Assembly (NCBI RefSeq): GCF_006716355.1
Contig: NZ_VFOW01000001.1
Span: forward strand, 992,001-1,056,000
Source of the DNA: Stackebrandtia endophytica
GTDB lineage: Bacteria > Actinomycetota > Actinomycetes > Mycobacteriales > Micromonosporaceae
Length of the DNA: 64,000 nt
Direction: 5' to 3'
In this document: positions 53,443 to 62,601 of the stretch, one piece after another
Layout: every line of letters starts with the position of its first letter
Position numbering within the stretch: the stretch's first letter is position 1
Notes under the pieces: model-generated
What the model saw: only the letters and a program-made list of their open reading frames with translations
Told to the model about the DNA's origin: nothing
The model's database searches: none
Made by a program: the position numbers and the translations under genes

Positions 53443-53515
53443 TTCCTGATGGTAATGCGCTACTGCGAAGCGCGCCACGCCTGCTCAGCCACACTTTGAT
53501 ATCAGCGTATGGCGA

Positions 53516-54232
53516 TCATGCCGAGAGTACTTTTCGGTTACCGCCCGTGGCCTCCACCGCCGATTCCAGTCGCGGTCGCGGCCACGTCACCGGCGACGGT
53601 GCGACCCGGGTCCGGCGCCGCGCCACCAACCCCATCACGATGACGATCAGAGTCTGGTTCAGCAGGAGGGCGCGCTGCGGCAGACCTCGCCAGTCACCAC
53701 CACCGGCGAGCTCGGGCAGGAAGGTGTTGAGCCCCGTCAAGAGCAGAGTCGCCACACTCAGTCCGGTCAGTCCCCACATCCAGACCCCCCATCGCCGGTC
53801 GCCAGTCGTCCCGGTGAGTTCCCGGCACATGGACGCGGCGGCCAACACCACCAGGACGAAGGCGGCACCGGCGGCGTAGCGGTGGATCTGACCGGCGATC
53901 GAACTCACGGTGTCACCGGTATCGGTGCGAAACACCACCACCAGCGTCAACATCACGGAGGTGGCCGCCAGCATCGCCCGCGCCCGGTTCTGGCCCGGCA
54001 CGCCCAGACCCGCGACCGCCAGGAGCACACAGGAAACCGCCATGCTCATCGTTCCCAGACCGAACAGCCCGGTTCCCGGAGAGGTCAGGGCGTAACTGCT
54101 GACCGGCTGCTGGAGGGGGTCGACGATGTCGGCCATCAGCAGGTGAAGCATGACGAAGCAGACGATGGAGACCAGGCCCCCGGAGACCGCGGCCATCCCC
54201 TGCCACGGTCTCCGGTGTCGGGTGGCGGTCAT
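53516..54232 (-). CDS. DUF998-family integral membrane protein
   Basis: A 238-residue protein with about six helices (GGLVSIVCFVMLHLLMADIV; GLGTMSMAVSCVLLAVAGLG; AMLAATSVMLTLVVVF; AAFVLVVLAAAS; MWGLTGLSVATLLLTGL; LLLNQTLIVIVMGLVA). Conserved FRTDTGDTVSSIAGQIHRY matches the DUF998 family, of unknown function. Its ATG overlaps the glycosyltransferase stop (ATGA), so it is the third gene of the DMT-glycosyltransferase-DUF998 operon. Confidence 0.85.
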   Translation of the reverse strand: MTATRHRRPWQGMAAVSGGLVSIVCFVMLHLLMADIVDPLQQPVSSYALTSPGTGLFGLGTMSMAVSCVLLAVAGLGVPGQNRARAMLAATSVMLTLVVVFRTDTGDTVSSIAGQIHRYAAGAAFVLVVLAAASMCRELTGTTGDRRWGVWMWGLTGLSVATLLLTGLNTFLPELAGGGDWRGLPQRALLLNQTLIVIVMGLVARRRTRVAPSPVTWPRPRLESAVEATGGNRKVLSA

Positions 54233-55500
54233 GCCCGGCTCCCCGCGGCCTGGACCAGCTGGTCGTAGATCTCCTCGAACCGCTCCAGGGACCGGCGGTG
54301 CTCGTGCGGGTCGGCCATCTTGCGGCTCTCGGATCCCATGCTCGCCAGGTCTTCGGCCGACGACAGTATCGAGTCCAACCGGGCGCCGATGCCCACGATG
54401 TCACCGGGGTCGAACAGATATCCGTTGCGGCCGTTCTCAATCAGGTGGGGCAGCGCCACCGCGTCGGCGCCGACGATCGGCAGTCCCGAGGCCATCGCCT
54501 CCAATGTCACAATGGACTGAAGCTCGGCGACGCTGGCGATCGCGAACACGTCACCGGTGTGGTAGACGCGTGGGAGATCCTCGTCGGAGACGAAACCCAG
54601 CAGGTGAACGTAGGCGGAGATGCCCAGGTCGGCGGCCAGCTTCAGCAGCGCGTCGTGATACGGCCCGACTCCGGCGACGACCAGTTGCACATCGTGGTGA
54701 CGCCGCAGCGACGGCAGTGCCCGGATCAACTGGTCGATGCGTTTCTCCTGATCGAGTCGACCCACGAAGACGACGGTCTTGCGATCGGGCAGGCCGAAGT
54801 GGGCTCGTGCCGTCGCCGCATCACCCTGCCGGGGCTGGAACCGGGACAGGTCGATTCCACAGGAGACCGCGTCGATGAACCCGCTGTAGCCGCGGTCGGC
54901 GAAGTGCTTGGCGGCCAACGGGGTCGGAGTACTGACGTAGTCGGCGCGTTCGAAGACGCGGGCGGCATCCCGCCAGGCCAGTCGCGCCGCCCAGTCCCGC
55001 ACCGCTTGAGGCACCGGTACGTGGTGCAGCAACGGTTCGGGCATGAAGTGGTTGGTGGCCATGACCGGTAGGCCCCGCCGCTTGGACACCCGCAGGCAGG
55101 CCCGCCCCACCGTGAAGTGTGATTGCAGGTGGGTCACGTCGGGGCGGACCTCGTCGAAGATCCTCTCCACCGCCGCGACCGTGCCGCCGGGCAGGACGAT
55201 CCGCTGGTTGGGATACACCACGGCGGAGCGGGATCGCAGGCGGTGAACGGTCACCCCGTCCATCTGGTGGGTGTAGGCGCGTCCCTTGTCGGACACCGCA
55301 ACCACGTGAACGTCGTTGCCGCGCTCGGCCAGGCCGGTCGCCAACCGGGAGGTGAAGTAGCCGGCACCGTTGACGTCCGGCGGATAGGTGTCGGTTCCGA
55401 TGAGGATTCGGCGGCCGCCGGTGCGAAACTCAGATGCGTCGATCGCGGCGGCGGTGTCGGCCGGTGACTCAACCAAGGTGGGTCGCAACTGGTCGAACAT
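54229..55500 (-). CDS. GT4-family glycosyltransferase
   Basis: A 423-residue GT-B enzyme: N-terminal acceptor domain with GTDTYPPDVNGAGYFTSRLA and VTHLQSHFTVGRA, and a C-terminal nucleotide-sugar domain with VVFVGRLDQEKRIDQLIRAL, AIASVAELQSIVTLEAMASG and LIENGRNGYLFDPGD (the ExxxxxxxE donor site). The sequence is of the PimB/PimA-like type that adds mannose or other sugars to a membrane lipid. AAGGAG precedes ATG 55500. It lies between a DMT-type transporter and DUF998, fitting a cell-envelope glycolipid role. Confidence 0.88.
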   Translation of the reverse strand: MFDQLRPTLVESPADTAAAIDASEFRTGGRRILIGTDTYPPDVNGAGYFTSRLATGLAERGNDVHVVAVSDKGRAYTHQMDGVTVHRLRSRSAVVYPNQRIVLPGGTVAAVERIFDEVRPDVTHLQSHFTVGRACLRVSKRRGLPVMATNHFMPEPLLHHVPVPQAVRDWAARLAWRDAARVFERADYVSTPTPLAAKHFADRGYSGFIDAVSCGIDLSRFQPRQGDAATARAHFGLPDRKTVVFVGRLDQEKRIDQLIRALPSLRRHHDVQLVVAGVGPYHDALLKLAADLGISAYVHLLGFVSDEDLPRVYHTGDVFAIASVAELQSIVTLEAMASGLPIVGADAVALPHLIENGRNGYLFDPGDIVGIGARLDSILSSAEDLASMGSESRKMADPHEHRRSLERFEEIYDQLVQAAGSRA

Positions 55501-55526
55501 GTGAGGTCTCCTTTGGTATCCGTTGG

Positions 55527-56492
55527 TCACTGGGGATTAGTCGTCTGGTGAGTGATTCGAGGTGGGATGACGCGGCTCAACAGCCGGTCGGTGGTGCGCG
55601 GCGAGTCGGATCGTTGCTGCGGGGCCGGCTGCTCCGCCGCGCCGATTCCGGCGGGAGGGCGAGCTCTTCCGGCCAGGGCGACCACCCCGATCACGGTCAA
55701 CGTCGCCGAAGCGGCGGCGGTGACCATGGCGATCACGGTGGTGGGCAATGGTTCGGCGAGGAAGACGACTCCGACGCCGGCGGCGACGATCGGGTCGACA
55801 ACCAGAAGTACCGCATAGGACAGTCCGAAGTGTCCTGCCCGGTAGGCGTTCTGCAGGATGAGCCCGCCGACGGCGACCAGAACCAGTGCGACCAGCACCC
55901 GCCAGTGCCACAGCGCCGACCAACCGTCGCGAAGGTCATGGCTGATCACCCGGACCAGGGCCGCGGTGACGCCGAAGCAGAGCCCGGCCGTGCCGGCCAG
56001 GATCGCCGCACGGGAACGCGCTCCCAACAGGTGCCCGCCCACCACCGCCGCGAACGCCAGCGGACCGGCGATGACCGACAGCGTCACGAGATGCCCGTCG
56101 CTCAACATGGGCGTGACCTCGGCATCGTGCGGCAGACTGACCACCAGGCCGATGAGACCGACCGTGACCGCCCCGGCGCCGAACCATTCGACGCGGGTCA
56201 ACCGTCGGCGACGCCAGCGGGCCGCGACCCACACCGCCACCAGCAGCCCACTGATGCCCAGTGGTTGCACGATCGTCAGCGGAGCGGTGGTCAGGGCCGC
56301 CAGGTGCAGACCCATGCCGACGACCGTGACGATCCCGCCGATCACCCAGCGAGGATTGCGCAGCAGTTGCCACACCAGGTGCATCCGACCCACGACGCCG
56401 CCGTCGGCGGCCGTGGCCGGTTGCTCCTGAGCGGCGGCTCCGATCGCTATGAACCAGGCGCCGATCACCGCGGCGGCGACTTGCCAGGTCAC
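55527..56492 (-). CDS. EamA/DMT-family transporter
   Basis: A 321-residue, ten-helix drug/metabolite transporter-like protein (two EamA-type halves: TWQVAAAVIGAWFIAIG to LPHDAEVT, and MLSDGHLVTLSVIAGPL to VIGVVALAG). The AEPLPTTVIAMVTAA end is characteristic. A polar tail of about 40 residues follows. GAGGAG precedes the ATG. It is the first gene of the operon and may be a lipid-linked-sugar or metabolite exporter for the glycosyltransferase. It faces a TetR gene with a palindrome between. Confidence 0.82.
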   Translation of the reverse strand: MTWQVAAAVIGAWFIAIGAAAQEQPATAADGGVVGRMHLVWQLLRNPRWVIGGIVTVVGMGLHLAALTTAPLTIVQPLGISGLLVAVWVAARWRRRRLTRVEWFGAGAVTVGLIGLVVSLPHDAEVTPMLSDGHLVTLSVIAGPLAFAAVVGGHLLGARSRAAILAGTAGLCFGVTAALVRVISHDLRDGWSALWHWRVLVALVLVAVGGLILQNAYRAGHFGLSYAVLLVVDPIVAAGVGVVFLAEPLPTTVIAMVTAAASATLTVIGVVALAGRARPPAGIGAAEQPAPQQRSDSPRTTDRLLSRVIPPRITHQTTNPQ

Positions 56493-56517
56493 TTCGGACT
56501 CCTCATGGGTCGGTCAT

Positions 56518-56537
56518 GTCTGTCAGCTTCGACAGAC
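56518..56537. promoter_or_regulatory. Probable TetR operator
   Basis: GTCTGTC-AGCTTC-GACAGAC is a perfect 7-bp inverted repeat, followed by a related GTGTCTGACA. It lies in the 200-bp gap between the DMT operon and the divergent TetR gene. Confidence 0.6.
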
Positions 56538-56692
56538 TTGGTGTCTGACAAACAGCCTCTGCGAAATCGGCGGCGTTAACATCGGGGAACGTCCCGGTTG
56601 AAGCCCTGAACCGGTGACCCTGAGACGCCCCTGAGCCGACCCTGAAGTGCCCAGGCCAGAACCGGTATCGGCGGCGGGTACGCTCGTGTCTC

Positions 56693-57649
56693 ATGGCGGG
56701 TGCAACGGGCCGAGTACAGACCAGACGAGATCTGTCTGCCGCAGCGTTGGCGCTGTTCGCCGACCGGGGTTATGAAGCCACCACGGTCGACCAGATCGCC
56801 GTCGCCGCCGGGGTCGCCCGACGCACCTTCTTCCGTTACTTCCCCACCAAGGAAGACGCGGTCTTTCCCGACCACGACAGCACCGTCACCAGGGTTCAGT
56901 CCGTATTGGACTCCGCCTCCCCGGCCGACGATCCGATCGACGTGGTGTGTGAGGGTGTGCGTGAGGTACTGCGCATGTATGCCGCCGACCCCACGGTCGC
57001 GGTGGCCAGATACCGGTTGCTGCGCGAGGTCCCGGCGTTGCGGGAACGTGAAATCGCGGTGGTGTCGCGTTACCAGCGCCTGTTCACGAAGTTCCTGTTG
57101 TCCAATTGGGCGGCGGAATCAGCACTGCCGGACGCCGCCCTGTACGCCGAGGTCTCGGCGGCGGCCGTCGTCGCCGCACACAACCACGTTCTTCGACAGT
57201 GGCTGCGAGCCGACGCGCGCGGCGACGCGTTCGATCAACTCGACCGGGCGTTGGACTCGGTGCGCCACCGATTCACCGAGATCGTCGTACGGCGACGCAA
57301 ACGGGTCCTGGTGACCGTGACCGAGGTGGGGACCGACAACGAGGAGATCATCTCGGCGGTCCGGGATGCGTTGCGGTTACCCGTGATTCGCCGCGTCACG
57401 CCATGGTGGATCGTCGACGTCTCCACAGTGTCTGATGCGCTGCCTCACTCCACAGGTCGGGGACCGAGCGGCCCCGAAGTGGGCGCCAGCCGGGAGTCGG
57501 GACTCTCGGAGTGCATCGGCGGCAGTCGCACCCGACCTCATACGATCAGGGAGCGCGGCCCGGTTCACCCCGGAACCCGGACGAGCGACGACGGCGAGAC
57601 GGGTTCCCGTCTTCAGGGACGCTGGCTCGACGGCGCCAGCGTCGCATAG
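56693..57649 (+). CDS. TetR-family regulator with an unusual 110-residue tail
   Basis: The first 205 residues are a normal TetR protein with helix-turn-helix TTVDQIAVAAGVARRTFFRYF. After RRRKRVLVTVTEVGTDNEE the frame continues for about 110 residues of low-complexity Arg/Ser/Gly sequence unlike the family. It runs past the end of the convergent GntR gene, overlapping its 3' end by 37 bases. A frameshift that removed the original stop is likely. It is divergent from the DMT-glycosyltransferase operon, which it probably represses. Confidence 0.78.
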   Translation: MAGATGRVQTRRDLSAAALALFADRGYEATTVDQIAVAAGVARRTFFRYFPTKEDAVFPDHDSTVTRVQSVLDSASPADDPIDVVCEGVREVLRMYAADPTVAVARYRLLREVPALREREIAVVSRYQRLFTKFLLSNWAAESALPDAALYAEVSAAAVVAAHNHVLRQWLRADARGDAFDQLDRALDSVRHRFTEIVVRRRKRVLVTVTEVGTDNEEIISAVRDALRLPVIRRVTPWWIVDVSTVSDALPHSTGRGPSGPEVGASRESGLSECIGGSRTRPHTIRERGPVHPGTRTSDDGETGSRLQGRWLDGASVA

Positions 57650-58296
57650 GTGAAGTCGACCAGGTACCTGTTCAACTGCAGGGAGGCCTCCCTGGCGGCG
57701 GCCGCGTCCCCCTGACAGATGGCGGTGAGGATTCCGCCGTGCAGAGTCGCCGCGGTACGAAGCTCCCTGGCCTTGTCCTTCATGCTGGCGAACCAGAAGC
57801 GGCGAGACGGGCCGTGAAGTGATGCCATGACACTCGCCAGGAACTCGTTGTGAGCTGCCGCGGCGACCGACTGGTGCGCGTCGGTGAGGTGGATCCCAAA
57901 TGCCCGGGCATCCCCGGAATCGAAGTCGTTCAACGCCTCGATGAGGTTTCGCATGGACGCTCGCTGAGGATCGGTGGCCCGTTCGGCGGCAAGCCCGACG
58001 GCGAGTTCCTCGACTGAACGGCGCACCTCCAGCGCTTTGAGCTGGGCCTCGGCGGAGATCGGCACGACGAAACTGCCCCGGTAAGGGTGTATCTCAACCA
58101 TGTGTTCGAGAGCCAGGCGTTGCAACGCCTCCCGAATCGGCGTGCGCCCGAAGCCGGTCCGTTCCATCAGGGTGGCCTCGGAAATCATGGAGCCGGGCGG
58201 TAGGTCCTGGAAGACGATGAGATCCTCCAACACCGCGAAAGCCCGGTCCGCCATCGGCAACCTCGATGTGTTTTTCGGGGAACTTGACGGGGGCAT
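57613..58296 (-). CDS. GntR/FCD-family transcriptional regulator
   Basis: A 227-residue regulator with the GntR winged helix (SEATLMERTGFGRTPIREAL) and a C-terminal FCD all-helical effector domain (EVRRSVEELAVGLAAERA, HLTDAHQSVAAAAHNEFL, HGGILTAICQGD). FCD proteins usually sense organic acids through a metal site. It is divergent from the flavoprotein-permease pair with a 28-bp palindrome in the gap, so it most likely represses them until the substrate arrives. Confidence 0.88.
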   Translation of the reverse strand: MPPSSSPKNTSRLPMADRAFAVLEDLIVFQDLPPGSMISEATLMERTGFGRTPIREALQRLALEHMVEIHPYRGSFVVPISAEAQLKALEVRRSVEELAVGLAAERATDPQRASMRNLIEALNDFDSGDARAFGIHLTDAHQSVAAAAHNEFLASVMASLHGPSRRFWFASMKDKARELRTAATLHGGILTAICQGDAAAAREASLQLNRYLVDFTYATLAPSSQRP

Positions 58297-58423
58297 TCAC
58301 ACTCACTTCTGACGTATTCCTCAACCGGCACCGCGTTTCCGCGACCGAGTAGATGCTAACCGGTGATGCCGTCGGCCTCGTTGTCCTGTCCCTCGGGGTT
58401 GCGCTCCCGACCGAGCCACCCTA

Positions 58424-58451
58424 ATATACGGCTGATATATCAGTCATATAT
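58424..58451. promoter_or_regulatory. GntR operator
   Basis: A perfect 12-bp core CTGATATATCAG (58432-58443) is flanked at symmetric distance by ATATA (58424-58428) and TATAT (58447-58451). It lies 15 bases upstream of the flavoprotein start and overlaps its promoter and ribosome-binding-site region. Confidence 0.65.
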
Positions 58452-58466
58452 TGGTCGGGAGATGAG

Positions 58467-59816
58467 ATGCGCAACTGGCAGATCGATGCGAGAGTCACCA
58501 CCGACACGAGATTGCCCGTCCTCGCCGACGTCGACGTCGTGGTCGTCGGCGGTGGACCGGCCGGTGTCGCCGCCGCCACCGTGGCCGCAGAATCCGGCCT
58601 CAGCGTCGTGCTCATCGAGAAGTACGGCTTCTGCGGCGGAGCAGCGGTCGCGGGCATGTCGGGCACGATCTGCGGAATGTACCTGGCAACCGAGGAACGC
58701 GCCCGGCCACAGCAGATCGTCTTCGGGTTCACCGAACGTTTCCGAGGTGAACTATTGGCCCGAGGTGGGCTGACCGAACCGCAGGTATACGGAAAGACCT
58801 GGACATCGACCCACGACCCGCTCAAGTGGAGCGAGACAGCGGATGCGTTGCTGGAGAACGCCGGTGTTCGAATTCTGTTTCACACCGCGGTCACCGACGT
58901 CGTCATGGACGGCGACACGCACGCCGGTGTGGTCGTCGAATCGAACGCCGGTCGGTCGGTTGTTCGCGCCCGCCGCACGATCGACGCATCGGGGGATGCC
59001 GCCGTCGTCGCCCGCGCCGGCCACGCCTACTCCTTCGGACTGGATGGCCGCATCCAGAACCCGACGATGTTCTTCCGACTGGGCAATGTGGATGTCGAGC
59101 GGCACTTGGAATCCTACGGCGACGACACCATCTGCCCACCCGAGGTGTCGGCGGCCATCGTCGCCGCGCGTGAGAAGGGGCTCGACCTGCCACGCAACCA
59201 CATTTGGATCTTTCCCACGCCCCGGCCGAATGAACTCATGGTCAATGCGACCAGACTGACCGCCCGTGACGGTCGCATGCTCAACGTCATCGATCCCGAA
59301 GACTTCACCGAGGCGGAGATCATGGGACGCCGTCAGGTTCGCGCCTACCGCGAGTTTCTCCACGACAACCTGCCGGGATTCGAGAACAGCTACGTCGTGG
59401 ACACCGGCACCGAGGCCGGGATCCGCCAAACCCGCACGATCAGTGGAGTAAAGACCCTCACCAATGAGGATGTCGTCAATGCCCGCAAGCAGCCGGACGG
59501 CATCTGCCGTTCCCCGTGGCCGATCGAGTTGCACGACGGCGAGCGTCCGAAGTTGCACTGGATCCTTGACGACTATTACGAGGTGCCGTTCCACACCCTG
59601 GTCCCCGCGACCGGCGAGAACATCATCGTCGCAGGTCGATCGCTCAGCGCCGAGCACGAAGCACTCGCATCGGCTCGGGTGACCGCCCAATGCTTCGAGT
59701 ACGGCCACGCAGCGGCCGTCGCCACCTTGCAGTCGATCGAGAACGGCACCCGTTATCGAGACCTGCGCGGCAGTGACATTCGCGCGGCCATGGGCGCCAA
59801 CGGCAGCGCCCTCTGA
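58467..59816 (+). CDS. FAD-dependent oxidoreductase (FAD_oxidored family)
   Basis: A 449-residue flavoprotein of the PF12831 type. The N-terminal Rossmann motif is VVVVGGGPAGVAAATVAAES, followed by IEKYGFCGGAAVAGMSG, which positions FAD. TIDASGDAAVVARAGH is the second FAD contact, and the C-terminal GENIIVAGRSLSAEHEALAS closes the site. GGGAG precedes the ATG. It forms an operon with a BenE-like permease under a GntR regulator. Oxidation of an imported organic acid or purine-like compound is inferred; the substrate is not known. Confidence 0.85.
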   Translation: MRNWQIDARVTTDTRLPVLADVDVVVVGGGPAGVAAATVAAESGLSVVLIEKYGFCGGAAVAGMSGTICGMYLATEERARPQQIVFGFTERFRGELLARGGLTEPQVYGKTWTSTHDPLKWSETADALLENAGVRILFHTAVTDVVMDGDTHAGVVVESNAGRSVVRARRTIDASGDAAVVARAGHAYSFGLDGRIQNPTMFFRLGNVDVERHLESYGDDTICPPEVSAAIVAAREKGLDLPRNHIWIFPTPRPNELMVNATRLTARDGRMLNVIDPEDFTEAEIMGRRQVRAYREFLHDNLPGFENSYVVDTGTEAGIRQTRTISGVKTLTNEDVVNARKQPDGICRSPWPIELHDGERPKLHWILDDYYEVPFHTLVPATGENIIVAGRSLSAEHEALASARVTAQCFEYGHAAAVATLQSIENGTRYRDLRGSDIRAAMGANGSAL

Positions 59817-59858
59817 ACCTGCCGCCTCCCCCAGCGGCACACGACAAAGGAGTCCCGC

Positions 59859-61184
59859 ATGTCACACAACACCCGCGAGGCGAAGCCTCCCCGCAGCGCC
59901 GCCTGGCGGATCGAACCGGGTCCCGGTTTCCGCTCAAGCCTTCGTGATTTCCGTTCGCGCCTCAACGGTTTCACCATCTCCACCGGCGTCTTCCCACCGC
60001 TGGTGCTCATGTTCACCTTCTCGGTGCTTCAGGTGCAACTGTTGTCGGCCGCCAACGTCGACACGTCCACCATCGTCGCCTGGGTCGCGGTCTCCTGGTC
60101 GGCGGGAGGAGTCGTCGGCATCGTCCTGTCCCTGTTCTACAAGATGCCGATCGCCGGAGCCTGGTCCATACCCGGTTTCACCTTCGTCGGCGGGCTGCTC
60201 GGCACCGGGGACACCACGGTCAGCGAGGCGTTCGGCGCGTTCTGGATGTCGGGAGCCGTCGTCCTGCTCCTCGGCGTGACCGGTCTGATGAAAGCCGTGG
60301 TGCGTCTGCTTCCGACACCGGTGATCCTCGCGATGATCGCGGGCATCCTGATCAAGTTCCCCATCGACATGGTGAAGGAACTCGAAACCCAGGCGCCCAT
60401 CGTGATCGCCGGAATCGTCGGCTACGTCATCGTGGCCCGCCTGGGCGGACCGTTTCGTCGTATCCCCGGTGTCGTCGGAACGATCATCCTCGGCGCGGTC
60501 GCCGCGGGTGTCACGGGCCAGCTCGACTTCTCCGGCTTCCAGTTCGGGTTCGGCCAAGTGGCGTTCCATACCCCCACATTCACCATGGAGGCCTTCCTCA
60601 CCATTGCACTTCCCTTGGCCCTCATGGTCGTCGGAGCCGAGAACATGCAGGCCATCGGCATTCTGAAGGCGTCCGGACATCGCCCGCCCATCACCGCGGC
60701 AACGGTCATCAGCGGTCTGGGCGGTCTCGTTGCCTCCGCCTTCGGATCGGAGAACGCGAATCTGGCCGGCCCCACGACCGCGGTCATGAACAGTGAGGAC
60801 GCCGGTCCACATGATGGGCGCTATGTGGCGGCGACGCTCTCGGGCGTCACCTACATCGTGTTGGGAATCCTGGCCGGGACGGTCGTCTCGCTCATCGCGG
60901 CACTGCCGGGCGCATTGGCGACCACCCTGTTGGGAATGGTGCTGATCTCGGTAGTCGTCGTCACGATCAAGGAGACCTGGGAATCCGGACGCTTCGTCGT
61001 CGGGGCATTCTTCGCATTCGTCATCGCACTGGCGAATATCCCGTTCTTCGGAATCGGCGCGCCGTTCTGGGCACTCGTCGGGGGTGCCGTTGTGGCCGCG
61101 CTGTTCGAGTTCAAGGACTACATTCTCATGCGCAAACACAACGAGTCCGGCGACGACGCCATAGAGACGGAGAACCTGCGGTAG
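59859..61184 (+). CDS. BenE/xanthine-permease-like membrane transporter
   Basis: A 441-residue permease with about 12 helices. GAWSIPGFTFVGGLLGTG, MKAVVRLLPTPVILAMIAGI, VVGAENMQAIGILKASGHRPP and GGLVASAFGSENANLAGPT match the BenE/NCS2-like (benzoate-H+ symporter) family. AAAGGAG precedes the ATG, 42 bases after the flavoprotein gene. It brings in the flavoprotein's substrate, by inference. Ends at a strong terminator. Confidence 0.88.
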   Translation: MSHNTREAKPPRSAAWRIEPGPGFRSSLRDFRSRLNGFTISTGVFPPLVLMFTFSVLQVQLLSAANVDTSTIVAWVAVSWSAGGVVGIVLSLFYKMPIAGAWSIPGFTFVGGLLGTGDTTVSEAFGAFWMSGAVVLLLGVTGLMKAVVRLLPTPVILAMIAGILIKFPIDMVKELETQAPIVIAGIVGYVIVARLGGPFRRIPGVVGTIILGAVAAGVTGQLDFSGFQFGFGQVAFHTPTFTMEAFLTIALPLALMVVGAENMQAIGILKASGHRPPITAATVISGLGGLVASAFGSENANLAGPTTAVMNSEDAGPHDGRYVAATLSGVTYIVLGILAGTVVSLIAALPGALATTLLGMVLISVVVVTIKETWESGRFVVGAFFAFVIALANIPFFGIGAPFWALVGGAVVAALFEFKDYILMRKHNESGDDAIETENLR

Positions 61185-61242
61185 CTCGGGAGGCCGGTCT
61201 CGATCCCGGTCTCGATCCGCGTGTGCGTTCACACGGAACACC

Positions 61243-61282
61243 CACCGAGCCCCTTCGTTGTCACCAACGAAGGGGCTCGGTG
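61243..61282. terminator. Strong terminator between convergent transcription units
   Basis: An 18-bp perfect stem (61243-61260 with 61265-61282) with the loop TCAC lies 59 bases past the permease stop and 111 bases past the ackA stop on the other strand. Confidence 0.8.
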
Positions 61283-61392
61283 GACTCGATCGCTGCACCT
61301 CCCGGCGCCCGCGCACGTCAACCCATCAACCGGGTTGTCACTCCTCGCCCGGTCACAGCACAACGGTCCGCCACGGCGACGGACCAGTCGGT

Positions 61393-62601
61393 TCAAATTC
61401 CATCATGGAAGGTCGAGGCCGTCTGAGCCACCGACAGGGCCTGGCGGGCAATCTCCAATTCCTCATTGGTGGGAATGACCAGCACCGCGATTCCCGAACC
61501 GCGCGTGGAGATCCAGGTGTCACCGCGGGCGTTGCGCTCATCGTCGACCACGATGCCAAGATCACGCAGACCCGCCAGCGACATCCGTCGGATGCCCGCA
61601 TCGTTCTCCCCGACACCACCGGTGAAGACGATGCCGTCAACGTGCCCGAGCTCCACGAGGTAGGCGCCCAGGTACTTGCGGATCCGGTGACAGTAGACCT
61701 CCCGCGCGAGCGCGGCTCGCCGGTCGCCGGCCTCGGCGCGTTCCCGCAGTCGCCGCATGTCGTTCTCACCGGCGAGTCCACGCAGCCCCGAGTCGTGGTT
61801 GAGGGCGTCGTCCAGTTCAGCCGACGACAACCCTGCCGATCGATGCATGTGCATGAGTATCGCCGGGTCGAGGTCCCCGCTGCGAGTTCCCATCACCAAG
61901 CCCTCCAACGGAGTCAGCCCCATCGAGGTGTCCACCGATCGACCGGCCCTCACCGCGCAGGCGCTGGCACCGTTTCCCAAGTGGAGCGTGATGAGGTTGA
62001 CGTCGCCGGGCTCGGCCCTCAACTCCCCCGCAGCCTTCCCGGCCACATAGGAGTGTGATGTGCCGTGAAAGCCGTAACGGCGCACCCCGTGCTCGGTACG
62101 CCACGAATCGGGAACCGCGTAGGTGTAGGCGGCCTCGGGCATGGTGGCGTGGAAGGCGGTGTCGAAGACCGCGACATGCGGGATGTCGGTGAACAGCGAG
62201 CGCGCGGTGCGGATACCGGCCAGGTTGGCGGGATTGTGCAGCGGCGCCAAGGCCGACAACCGATCGATGGTGTCGCATACCTTGTCGGTGATCAGGGTAG
62301 GTGCGCTGAACTCGTCTCCACCGTGGACGACCCGATGACCGATGGCGGCCAGGCTGATCCCGGTGAGGTCGGGCCCCTCCTCGTCGAAGGCGGCCAGGAT
62401 GCGACGCATCGCGGTGTCGTGATCGGGCAGGTCGACGTCGAGGGCGATGCGGTGGTCGTTCCAGGTGTGCCGGAAGTGGCCGCCGGACTCCCCGATGCGT
62501 TCGGCCAGACCGGCGGCGACGACCGAACCGTCGGCCAGATTCAACAGTTGGTACTTGATCGAGGAGGAGCCGGAGTTCAGCACCAGTACATGCGAGTTCA
62601 T
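61393..62601 (-). CDS. ackA: Acetate kinase
   Basis: A 402-residue acetate kinase making acetyl phosphate from acetate and ATP (reversible). The N-terminal VLVLNSGSSSIKYQLLNL, HRVVHGGDEF, the YGFHGTSHSYV signature, ITLHLGNGAS and FTGGVGEND are the ASKHA-family phosphate and substrate motifs. AGGAAGGTGCGCG precedes the ATG, and the start overlaps the pta stop by 4 bases (ATGA), giving the usual pta-ackA operon. Confidence 0.96.
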   Translation of the reverse strand: MNSHVLVLNSGSSSIKYQLLNLADGSVVAAGLAERIGESGGHFRHTWNDHRIALDVDLPDHDTAMRRILAAFDEEGPDLTGISLAAIGHRVVHGGDEFSAPTLITDKVCDTIDRLSALAPLHNPANLAGIRTARSLFTDIPHVAVFDTAFHATMPEAAYTYAVPDSWRTEHGVRRYGFHGTSHSYVAGKAAGELRAEPGDVNLITLHLGNGASACAVRAGRSVDTSMGLTPLEGLVMGTRSGDLDPAILMHMHRSAGLSSAELDDALNHDSGLRGLAGENDMRRLRERAEAGDRRAALAREVYCHRIRKYLGAYLVELGHVDGIVFTGGVGENDAGIRRMSLAGLRDLGIVVDDERNARGDTWISTRGSGIAVLVIPTNEELEIARQALSVAQTASTFHDGI

